Assembly (NCBI RefSeq): GCF_029892445.1
Contig: NZ_JARXVJ010000001.1
Location: 1,612,001-1,676,000 of the forward strand
Length of the DNA: 64,000 nucleotides
Source of the DNA: Chryseobacterium sp. H1D6B
Lineage (GTDB): Bacteria; Bacteroidota; Bacteroidia; Flavobacteriales; Weeksellaceae
Reading direction: 5' to 3'
Shown: positions 18,559 to 27,000 of the stretch, piece by piece
Numbering within the stretch: position 1 is the first letter of the stretch
How the letters are laid out: every line of letters starts with the position of its first letter
Notes under the pieces: generated by a model
What the model saw: only the letters and a program-made list of their open reading frames with translations
What the model was told of the DNA's origin: nothing
Databases searched by the model: none
Translations under genes and position numbers: made by a program

Positions 18559-19323
18559 TTAACTTATCAGCTTTCCTCCCGTTATTTTAACAGCTGAATC
18601 GAAAGAAGAAAAACGATATGATGTATTTTCACCTAGAGTAACTTCTGTCAATTGGTTAAAAGCAAAAGCGTATTCGCCGATGTTTGATACACTGCTTGGT
18701 ATGTAGATGCTGGTCAAAGTATTATTACCAAACGCATTATTTTCAATATCAGTAACACTTTTAGGGATAATAACAGACTGCAGCAGATTTGCGGAAAATG
18801 CCGAAACTCCTATTTTGATAACACTTTCAGGAATGTCAACAGAAGTTAATTGGTTATCTGCGAATACATTGTTGTTGATTTCAGTGATGCTTTTAGGAAT
18901 GCTTACTGATGTCAGCTGATTATATTGAAAAGCAGCAACGCCTATATCCGTAATACTTTTAGGAATATTGATAGATGTCAGTTTGTTATTCATAAATGCT
19001 GATACTCCGATATTATCTATCCCCTCAGGTAAAAAAGCTTCCGTTAATGATAGATAATAAGCGAAATTGTCAGGAATAGTCTTTGTTCCGGGCTTTATAA
19101 AAATCTTCTTTTCAAAATAAGATTTTAAAGAGGCAGCACCGTCCTGGTTAATTTCTGCATAAATATGATTAGGACTTGGTACTCCATTTTCCAAACCGGA
19201 AATATTCTCCATATTTATTTTTTCACCCTTATGCCAATAAGAATCCTGCCACTGCCAAAAATGTTCTTGTACAGGCTTATCTCCATTTTCGAAATAAAGC
19301 CTTAGTTCTTCTTTAGTTTTCAT
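18559..19323 (-). CDS. BspA-like leucine-rich-repeat protein with docking module
   Basis: 254 residues, leaderless. Residues 1-45 (YFENGDKPVQEHFWQWQDSY, WHKGEKI) form the island docking module. Residues about 85-235 hold at least six 23-residue repeats of the type IGVxAFxxNxLTSVxIPKSITD, the Treponema/BspA LRR_5 pattern, often used for binding host or surface proteins. The gene follows the other LRR gene by 2 bp. Distal-domain diversity on a constant N-terminus suggests interchangeable binding tips; this is inference. Confidence 0.8.
   Translation of the reverse strand: MKTKEELRLYFENGDKPVQEHFWQWQDSYWHKGEKINMENISGLENGVPSPNHIYAEINQDGAASLKSYFEKKIFIKPGTKTIPDNFAYYLSLTEAFLPEGIDNIGVSAFMNNKLTSINIPKSITDIGVAAFQYNQLTSVSIPKSITEINNNVFADNQLTSVDIPESVIKIGVSAFSANLLQSVIIPKSVTDIENNAFGNNTLTSIYIPSSVSNIGEYAFAFNQLTEVTLGENTSYRFSSFDSAVKITGGKLIS
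18650..19060 (-). repeat. About 69-bp tandem repeats encoding BspA-like LRRs
   Basis: The LRR-coding part of the 254-residue protein repeats with a 69-bp period, for example recurring segments for LTSVSIPKSITEI and LTSVDIPESVIKI. The repeats have diverged in sequence, so this is coding repetition and not a simple satellite. Confidence 0.6.
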
Positions 19324-19325
19324 TG

Positions 19326-19994
19326 TTATGAATCGCTGCTATTACCGTTATCATTACCATTATTTCTAAATACAATTCTGGCTGTTTTAGGAATACCGGC
19401 TCTGCTTAAATCAAGACCTTTCGGTGTGAAAACAGTTGTAAGAGACGGGATCGCAAAAGCGTCTTGTCCTACTGACTGAACAGAGAAAGGGATATATAAA
19501 TTTTTAACAGCAGTGGCTCTTGGACAATTGAATGCGTTGTCACCTATGGTTAATAATCCTTCATTGAGAATAATTTGTTGTAATGAGTCTAAACCGTTAT
19601 TGCTGTCTGCCTGGAAAGAAAAAGCATTTCCTCCAATAGTTTTCAGTGTTGTTGGAGTTTGAATAATTTTAATATTTTGTGAGTTAAAGGCAGATGATCC
19701 TATTTCTTCCAGCCCTTCATTAAAAATCACCTGTACTATTTGGTATGACAGCCCTGTATATAAGTAGGCTTCAGCAGCAATTTTTTTAGTGTTTTTGGGA
19801 AGAGTAAGGGAAATTGCCGATCCCTTTAATTTATCTTCAAAAAATAAAGGAATTACACTTTCGTAAGATTCAACAGAATCTTGAGGGATTTTCTCCTCCT
19901 TATGCCAGTAGGATTCCTGCCAGTCCCAAAAATTTTCTTGTACAGGCCTGTCTCCATTTTCGAAATAAAGTCTTAATTCTTCTTTTGTTTTCAT
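19326..19994 (-). CDS. BspA-like LRR protein, first gene of the operon
   Basis: 222 residues, leaderless. It opens with the docking module (YFENGDRPVQENFWDWQESY, WHKEEKIP). Residues about 70-190 carry degenerate LRR_5 units (VIFNEGLEEIGSSAF, IILNEGLLTIGDNAF, LYIPFSVQSVGQDAF). It is the promoter-proximal gene of a five-gene operon running to 11117 and is preceded by a conserved leader of about 260 nt and dyad promoter 2. A binding or adhesin function is likely by family. Any assembly onto a larger structure is inference. Confidence 0.8.
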   Translation of the reverse strand: MKTKEELRLYFENGDRPVQENFWDWQESYWHKEEKIPQDSVESYESVIPLFFEDKLKGSAISLTLPKNTKKIAAEAYLYTGLSYQIVQVIFNEGLEEIGSSAFNSQNIKIIQTPTTLKTIGGNAFSFQADSNNGLDSLQQIILNEGLLTIGDNAFNCPRATAVKNLYIPFSVQSVGQDAFAIPSLTTVFTPKGLDLSRAGIPKTARIVFRNNGNDNGNSSDS

Positions 19995-20002
19995 TAAATT
20001 TT

Positions 20003-20295
20003 GTTTTGGTTAATTAAAAAGATAAGGTTTGAAGGTTCTTTTTATTAGAAGAGCTTCATAGCTTCAGTCTTATTTTTTTGTGTGGTTTCCGACAAAGATT
20101 TCCACCTCATTTTTTGATGTCGAGTTTCATTTTTGATTGGTTTTTAGGGTGTTGGTTTTTGAACATAATTCTGGCTGTCCAGCATTTTGTGAATGGTGAA
20201 TTCAAAGGCTTTTGTGAAACTTGAATGTTGGTTTTTTGTGTCTTTGTTGATACTTCAAAAGTAGTGATGGGAAGCGTCAAAACTTGACGTGTTAG
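20003..20295 (-). repeat. Leader repeat, copy A
   Basis: Near-identical to 28113-28406. The run 20125-20219 matches 28236-28330 without a mismatch (95 nt). The copy covers promoter, dyad and most of the 5' leader. A short ORF of 13 codons (20144-20185) is identical in both copies. Confidence 0.85.
20256..20289 (-). promoter_or_regulatory. Dyad promoter 2 (LRR/fibre/giant A/metzincin operon)
   Basis: TACTTTTG -7 element (complement of 20256-20263), 11-nt spacer, dyad CGTCAAAACTTGACG (20275-20289) with perfect 6-bp arms around AAC. It would start transcription near 20249 with a leader of about 255 nt. Confidence 0.82.
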
Positions 20296-20484
20296 GATTA
20301 ATTCTTTTGTTTTTTTTAGAATTTTGAAGACAGCCGTGCGATTAATATAGCTGTAGTATTCTTAAAAATAAAGCAGGGATTTAGATTTTTCGGACTTATA
20401 TTAAATCTTTAAAAGTTAGCAGTACAATTATATATAATGATGGACTATTTTAACTCTAAAATCGTCCTATAGTTTTATATTGTA

Positions 20485-20512
20485 TAAAAAAACCACTTCA
20501 AAAGAAGTGGTT
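20485..20512 (-). terminator. Terminator of the giant B/deaminase/SMI1 operon
   Basis: Minus-strand arms AACCACTTC and GAAGTGGTT with a TTTT loop, then a run of seven T. It begins just past the SMI1-like stop codon. Confidence 0.85.
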
Positions 20513-20516
20513 GGTT

Positions 20517-20975
20517 TTAAAATGGAATGTTATTTTTTACCCTCCGTATGCTTTCATTAATTAAGTCAGTAAAATTCAAATTATTGGGTTGTATTAAATC
20601 ACAAACTCCACCTTTTGCTAAAAAGGGACTGATTAAATAAACTTTTGGATTTTCTGTAGTTTCATCTAAAAAAATGACGCTGTATTGGCTGTTGTAAACA
20701 TGAAAAGAAAAAAAAGGTCTTTCAACTTTTTGTCCAGCCATTTCTAATTCTTCTTTAGCTAAATCTTGAAGATCTAAAATACCATCAATATCATCAAATC
20801 CAAAATTATTAAAATCTCCTGCTAAATAGAGAAATTCTTTAAAAGCTTTAGGGAAATTTTTTCCTTTATTATATTTTAATTCTATTTTTTGTATTTTTTC
20901 TTCCGAAAAACCTTTATTAACAAAGTTGTTAATTTTCGGATTTTCATTTACCATCGTTAAAAACTCTATTATCAT
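20517..20975 (-). CDS. SMI1/KNR4-family protein, probable immunity protein
   Basis: 152 residues, cytoplasmic. The pattern LYLAGDFNNFGFDDIDGILDL, then PFFSFHVYNSQYSVIFLDE and NPKVYLISP, is that of the SMI1/KNR4 (SUKH) superfamily, which commonly provides immunity to polymorphic toxins. The ORF lies 2 bp behind the deaminase-toxin gene and ends the operon, the normal place for a cognate immunity gene. Neutralisation of the adjacent deaminase is inferred from position and family; no direct evidence is visible. Confidence 0.8.
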   Translation of the reverse strand: MIIEFLTMVNENPKINNFVNKGFSEEKIQKIELKYNKGKNFPKAFKEFLYLAGDFNNFGFDDIDGILDLQDLAKEELEMAGQKVERPFFSFHVYNSQYSVIFLDETTENPKVYLISPFLAKGGVCDLIQPNNLNFTDLINESIRRVKNNIPF

Positions 20976-20977
20976 AA

Positions 20978-23647
20978 TTATTTGATTTTTAATTTACTTT
21001 TTAACATTTTTGTACCATGTATAGTTTCGTCACTAAATACAACAAATTTTACTTTCTTACCCTGCAATTTAAGATATTCCTCTAACATTACAAATTCTCT
21101 TTGACAGCTTCCGCATGTTTTAAAAATATTTTTAGTTTCAATAATAAATTCATCTCCTTTGTCTATATGGTTTTTCAAAAAGTTAAAAACATATTTAATT
21201 TCACTGTCGTAACCTCTTAATTGCTGGTTAAAATCAAAAGCACCTTTTACAAACGATTCAAAGTTTTCATAGTCACTTAAAATGTCTATAGTATTCTCTG
21301 GTAAATCTGGAGGGTTTCCGAAATAATTTGTTAGTTTCATTTTGTCTCCAGATAGAGAAAACTCTGTAATTTCTTCTACTTTTTTGCCCTGGTTATAAAT
21401 AGCTGTTTTAAATTCAGCCTGATTAAATCCTTTTTTTAATTTTGGAAATTCTTCTAAATATTTAAAATACAGTTTCCTTAGATTAGTTGGAAAAAGTAAT
21501 TTATTTGTAATCCTTTCTTTCCATAATTTATTAACAAGAGATAAATCATGATACTGAGGCCTTAGTTGCATAAAATCATCTATATGTTGGTAAATTTTTC
21601 TGAATCCTGCAATTTTATATAATTCTGCAAATAGCTTTGGGTGTTTTACCCTTAAAGCTCCATCGGAATTTTCAATAGCTTCTTTAGCGCTTTTCTTTAA
21701 TCCTATTTTTAGAGAAGCAGTAAGTTCACCAGACAATGTTATTAACTCTAAAAAAAATAATACCTTAGTCAATGTTTCACCGAATTCTGTATCTCGTGCA
21801 TCGGTAAGTTTTAACATTAAATTTAGACTCCCGCTTGTAATTTCGACAATACCGGCAGCACCTTTTACATATCGTAGAATGTTAGCTGCCCTTGCTACTT
21901 TACTTATTGTACTTACACCTTCTGCCGTTTCTGCTAATTGTACTAATCTTGTTAAATATTTGAACTTTGTAATATTACCTACCCCCGATAATGTAGTTGC
22001 AATATCAAGTGCATATTCACTGCTGGTGATTACATTCCTCCAGAACTGCTTGTCTCTATTGGCTTTTAGCATGAACGCAGGAACAATAGAATCCAGTTTT
22101 ATCTCTGTTTCCTGTTTTTCTATATTTTTTAGAGCAATTGGATAGAAAGGATGATACCAGAAGTAATCAATAATTTCTACTTGAGTCGGGATGAGATTGT
22201 CTGTTTTTACTCCCGGTCTCATTTCAGTTTTATATTGTCCTGTATCATAGGCTACCTGTAAAATCCGTTCTTTTTGAGAATTAATTTCAAAAGTTGCTTT
22301 TGCATTGCTGAAATATAATCCAAGCCATTTTTCAGATTTATAAGGTAAAATTAAAGGTCCGTCAGTGCTTTTAAATTCAGGATTTTCTTCAGTGCCAGGA
22401 TCTACAAAACGGGATTTTCTCCAGGCTTTATTCACTAAATTTGCAAACTTTATCCCATTGTCTCCATGTATCCTGTCATAAAGATATTCCAGAAGCAGGG
22501 TTCCATCCTCATCTATCTGTTTGCTTAAATGCTCTATAAAATTATTTTGCTGCCCTTCTCTTTCCAGGATAATTTGCAAAAGTTTGATGTAAATGTCTTC
22601 TTCTGCAAGAGTAAGTTTATTGGTGAGGCTGTCTCGTGTTATGCCTTCTTCAATTAATATCCACAACGTGTCTTCATTTATTGCGCTGGATATAGAATCA
22701 GGCAGGTAATATAAGATCTCTAATGCATCATTATAATACAGTTTTGAGTTGTCTTTTATCTTTTTTTCTAAGGGGGCAATGATCAGCTGCTTAAATTGTT
22801 TTTGAAAAGACTCTTCAATAGAACTGCTGGAGGAAGACATATCTACCCCATGGCTGAAAAGTGTTTTGTCCAAAAAGGTTAAAAGCGCCCCGATACTTCT
22901 AAATTTTAAAATTAACCCGCAGTCATCATCACTTGGGGTAAATTGAGAAGAAGGCTCCTCTTTGTGATAATAAGCATATTTTAATGTAAAACTTTTTGAA
23001 GTATTATTTACTTCCATGAAAGGAAACAGCTTCATTTGACCAGCCTGCTGAGACTTTGTAATCGTTACTATTTTTTTAGAATCAAATCCGATTTTTTTAA
23101 ATCCTAGAAGAACATTTAAAACATCAGCAAAAAGAGTGGTAGGGTCACTGTAATAAAAACTATAATCTCCGCTTGTGATATCTAAATAAACTGAATTCGG
23201 ATCATAGGTAATATAAGGAGAGAATATCAGTACCTCAGCAATATCTATAAATTTTATGACCACCCGGTTTTTATCTACATCATAGATATATCCGTTTTTG
23301 GGATTTCCTTCTATGCTGTAGGATTCTAATACCGCTGGATTAGGTGTTTCAATACTGTAATCTAACAGGTTTATATACTGTGAATTGTTGTTTTTGATTA
23401 AATATTTTCTCTCTGAGTTTGTTTCCCATACATAGATATATTCTACATTGTTACTTTCTAATATTTGAACAAGTCTTTTATATTTGTTAAGCGTGTCATT
23501 TTCAAAAACATCTCTGCTTACCAAATAACTTTCGTTGTCTTCCAAGGTTGTTAGAGAAACTTCACTAGGCAGAGTTTCATTTTTGTTTGCTTCATCAGAT
23601 CTCCGGTCCAGCCGAAGAAATTCTATAATATCTTGAAAATTAGCCAT
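20978..23647 (-). CDS. Large leaderless toxin with C-terminal deaminase-like domain
   Basis: 889 residues, no signal peptide. The N-terminal 450 residues are unrecognised and mixed alpha/beta. Residues about 540-660 are a helical, partly hydrophobic segment (ATTLSGVGNITKFKYLTRL, LEITSGSLN-like) seen in Bacteroidota toxins. The last 80 residues contain YDSEIKYV followed by FKTCGSCQREFVMLEEYL, matching the DSE...CxxC zinc-deaminase toxin pattern, in which the Glu of DSE is catalytic. Such toxins deaminate bases in nucleic acid. An SMI1-like gene follows at once. The start overlaps the nucleotidyltransferase gene by 8 bp. Confidence 0.75.
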   Translation of the reverse strand: MANFQDIIEFLRLDRRSDEANKNETLPSEVSLTTLEDNESYLVSRDVFENDTLNKYKRLVQILESNNVEYIYVWETNSERKYLIKNNNSQYINLLDYSIETPNPAVLESYSIEGNPKNGYIYDVDKNRVVIKFIDIAEVLIFSPYITYDPNSVYLDITSGDYSFYYSDPTTLFADVLNVLLGFKKIGFDSKKIVTITKSQQAGQMKLFPFMEVNNTSKSFTLKYAYYHKEEPSSQFTPSDDDCGLILKFRSIGALLTFLDKTLFSHGVDMSSSSSSIEESFQKQFKQLIIAPLEKKIKDNSKLYYNDALEILYYLPDSISSAINEDTLWILIEEGITRDSLTNKLTLAEEDIYIKLLQIILEREGQQNNFIEHLSKQIDEDGTLLLEYLYDRIHGDNGIKFANLVNKAWRKSRFVDPGTEENPEFKSTDGPLILPYKSEKWLGLYFSNAKATFEINSQKERILQVAYDTGQYKTEMRPGVKTDNLIPTQVEIIDYFWYHPFYPIALKNIEKQETEIKLDSIVPAFMLKANRDKQFWRNVITSSEYALDIATTLSGVGNITKFKYLTRLVQLAETAEGVSTISKVARAANILRYVKGAAGIVEITSGSLNLMLKLTDARDTEFGETLTKVLFFLELITLSGELTASLKIGLKKSAKEAIENSDGALRVKHPKLFAELYKIAGFRKIYQHIDDFMQLRPQYHDLSLVNKLWKERITNKLLFPTNLRKLYFKYLEEFPKLKKGFNQAEFKTAIYNQGKKVEEITEFSLSGDKMKLTNYFGNPPDLPENTIDILSDYENFESFVKGAFDFNQQLRGYDSEIKYVFNFLKNHIDKGDEFIIETKNIFKTCGSCQREFVMLEEYLKLQGKKVKFVVFSDETIHGTKMLKSKLKIK

Positions 23648-24002
23648 CGCTTCTTATTTTTTCTGTTAGATTTTCTAATTCATTTAAGGGAAATATCATC
23701 TTAAGTTTATTCTGTGAGTAATAGTTTTTAATTCTTTCCTCATCTAAAACAAGAAGATCCAGATAGTATTCTTTCCCCACTAATACCTGGGCGTTTTTGA
23801 GCTTGCATTTTGCCTGTACTAAAACATCCCAGTCTTTTCCCTCTAATTCTTTCCATTGTCCGAAAGGAGCCCGGCCTCTGCTTCCAAAAAGAAAAATCTT
23901 TTCAACGGCAGTAATATCATTAATCTTATCTTTTAAGGTCGTGAGAATATAAGGCAGCACTTTATCGTGCTGCCATATAGACTCGAGTTTTACTCGGCTC
24001 AT
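23640..24002 (-). CDS. Minimal nucleotidyltransferase-fold protein
   Basis: 120 residues. FLFGSRGRAPFG followed by GKDWDVLVQ is the GSxGR...DxD signature of the polymerase-beta-type nucleotidyltransferase fold, as in MNT-family proteins that AMPylate HEPN toxins and in some stand-alone enzymes. No HEPN gene is adjacent. It lies between giant B and the deaminase toxin, overlapping the latter by 8 bp, so it may modify or chaperone one of them, or be an effector itself. These roles are inference. Confidence 0.75.
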   Translation of the reverse strand: MSRVKLESIWQHDKVLPYILTTLKDKINDITAVEKIFLFGSRGRAPFGQWKELEGKDWDVLVQAKCKLKNAQVLVGKEYYLDLLVLDEERIKNYYSQNKLKMIFPLNELENLTEKIRSDG

Positions 24003-24013
24003 GATTAGAAAAA

Positions 24014-27000
24014 TTAAATTAAGAATCTAGAAAGAGGAATAGTATTCAAATATTCCTGCTGTTTTACAGCAGCTCCATTTTTATCCATAAGTCTGGTCTT
24101 AGAGCCAATGAAATCGCCTGAGGTGAACTTTAAAAATGATTCACCATCTGTAGTAAATTCTATTGTATCCATTTCTTGTGAAAAAGGAGGTTTAACAAAT
24201 TTGAAATTTTTAATTTTGTTAACGTCGATACGGAAGATTAAACCATTTTCACCGCTTGGAAATGCCTTAATTCCATCTATTTTTGATACTTCATCTGCTA
24301 AGGCATTGTAAAAGACAAGCAGAGAGTCGGTTGTCGCCCAGGATGCATCTCTATCGATTTCTATATCATGCCCCATGCATTTATACTTTCTAGGAAATTC
24401 TCCAGCCTCATCAAAGTGTTTGATAATTTTATATTCTCCAGAACTGTCCATTTCTCTTGATGATAATTCTATCCATTTTTCTGCTGTTGATCCGCCTAAA
24501 AGACTGTCATTTTTCTCAAAATTAAATTTATCTTCAGTGATTACTTCAGAAGGAATCTCGAAATCGTCAGGGTTTTCCGTCGTAAATGGTAAAGCGTGTC
24601 TTACTTTCAATCCGATACTTTCTGCCTGAAGAATGTTCAGGGTGGTTGGAAGTCTTGTTAACCAGGCTTTTCCTTGTTTTACGCCTTTCGGCTGTTTCAT
24701 TTCATCTACAATAGATAGATAAAGTTCATCACCGATTACAGGGACTTCTCCGCCGTTCCAGATCTTACCCGTTGCCAGATAAAACTGCACCGCATCTTCA
24801 AACCCAGGACGTACTGTTGCAACGACTCTTGCCATACCGCTTTGTAAGAAAGCTCTGAATAAAGGATCTGTATTTTCTGATTGATATAGATCCATCCAGT
24901 TTTGTTTATCTCCCCAATAGAAAGGATACAGATAATAAGAAAGGTTTTCCCATTCAAATGCCTGCTCCATAAATTTCACAAAAGCAGTGTATTTGTCTAA
25001 TTTAGAAGTAAGATTAGTTTCATAATCTGTAAACATACTTCCCTGTGTTAATCCTGCGAAACCATATCCGTGGGTAGAATTAACTGCTCGGTCTGCCATA
25101 TAAGATATACAGTTTTTACGTAATACTGTATTTTCAATTTGTCTGTAAAAATTAGGATTTGAATCTTTAATGACTACCGCTTTGTTATTTTCCTCGGCAA
25201 CAGCATTATTATACTCAATAAGAGCATCTTCGTAAGCTTTAATGATCACATTAAAGGTTTTTTGCATCCAGGCAGTTTTTGCTTCCGGAGTTAGTACGCA
25301 TTTGGCATTTATACTTCCATTAATGATCGGGCTTTCTCCTGTAGTGAAAGAATAGGCAAGCTTTTCTCTCACATTGAAATTAGATAATACTCCTCCCATT
25401 TGGGTACTGTTGATAGAATTAATCCATGAGGTACTTCTTCCTGCAATTGTCATAAATGCCTGATGAAATCCATTAAAGCCGTGAGGATAGGTATTGAATT
25501 TATATTCTACTTCCTGAACTTCATAATCTTTTGGAATTTCCAGCTCTCCAGACCCAGAAACAATTTGGATCTTACCTTCATCAGAACCCATAAATGCAGG
25601 GTCTCTTTCACTGAATGATTTGCTTACATAGTAGATGTCACCAGGCCTGCTCTCTAATTCTGCATTGTATTTACCGGCCCAATATCTTAGTTTAACATCA
25701 TTAGTAAGAGCACTGTAATCGGCTATCTGCATATTTCCTGCTGCTCTTGGATCATCAGGTTTTGTTAGATTGGTCTGATCGGCACTTTTAGTTTCTTTCA
25801 TTCCCAATAAATGAAGTTTGGCAGGTTCAGGAATCATAAATTCAAACATCATTCTCTTGCCATAATTGTAGATCTGATTTTTCATCAGTTTATCTACCCA
25901 TCTGTAAACACCTACAACATGCTTATCGCCTTTTCTGTTATCTAGTCCGTGAGAATTGTTTTCTTCAAATTCATCAATAATTTTTTCAATTCTTTCTTCA
26001 TGTACCTTATTGACAATCCTGTCCATCGCTCTAGATGTAATATCTTGGGATTGTGTCATCGCCTGTCTTGTACTTTCTTCTTTAGAAGTATGATAAGCAT
26101 TGCTCAATCCAAGGCTGCTGTTTACTGATAATCCAAAACTGCTGTTATAGTTAACATTTAGTCCGAACTGTGTGCTTTTATCTGATGCTTCCTGCGCCAT
26201 TTTGGAAATTTCAGTCTGCATTTCAAAACGGTTGGCAGTTGTGGTGTCATTCACCTGCTCTCTTTCGGTATCAGAAGAGCTGGTTGTTGTATTTTCACTT
26301 CTTCTTAATCTTCTTGTAGATTTTTCACGATATTCCCTGGCCATCACATTTTCTATGTGGGCAACCTCTCCTTCTACATAAGCATGAGTATTTTGTTCTA
26401 CTTTCAGATAATCTGCAATACCAATTTGTTTAAATCCAAATCCTGAAGGAATGAAATCTTTTTCGTCGTCTTTTTCCCCTGTTTCATTTATAAACTCAAA
26501 AGAAGAAGAGTAACATAATTTTAAGCTTTCAATTCTTGCAGTGAACGAAACACTTTTTCCGTTGCTGAAAGTAATTTGAATATCAATAGTGAAATTCCCT
26601 GTCTGCGGAAAATAAATTCCGTCCGAGTTAGAGCTTGCAAATAAATTATTCAGGAAAATCCTGTTTCCAGTTCTGGTTTTTGTATAATAAGTTCCGGATA
26701 TATTTCCGCTTGTAAAATTAGCTGTATAAGAAGCTCCTGCTATATCCCAGCCGGATGGAACGTCAATGGATAAGTCAAAACTGGTTAACCGCACGATGGT
26801 TTTTGAACAGAGCTGATAAGTAAATGGAATAGTTTCTACTCTGGAAACAGGCATGATAATTCCTCCAATACTTGTGTAGGTCTCAGTTTCCCGTGCTGTG
26901 TTTTCAACGATAATATTTTGGGCTGCTTCTGTGTTTTCATCAATGATGGAAGTGATCTCAGCAAAAGAAGTTCTTCCTTCCAGTAAAGAATCTATTTTAC

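Larger units (their letters stand above)
19995..20516. other. Intergenic region: leader repeat A, dyad promoter 2, terminator
   Basis: It holds the long leader of the LRR operon (about 20003-20255), dyad promoter 2, about 190 bp of A/T-rich sequence in which I see no gene, and the terminator of the deaminase/SMI1 operon at the right edge. Confidence 0.6.

Noticed and set aside
18650..19060. CRISPR-like array, because of the regular spacing of similar segments
   Set aside because: The 69-bp periodic segments are in frame and encode LRR units; there are no identical repeats with unique spacers, and no cas genes.
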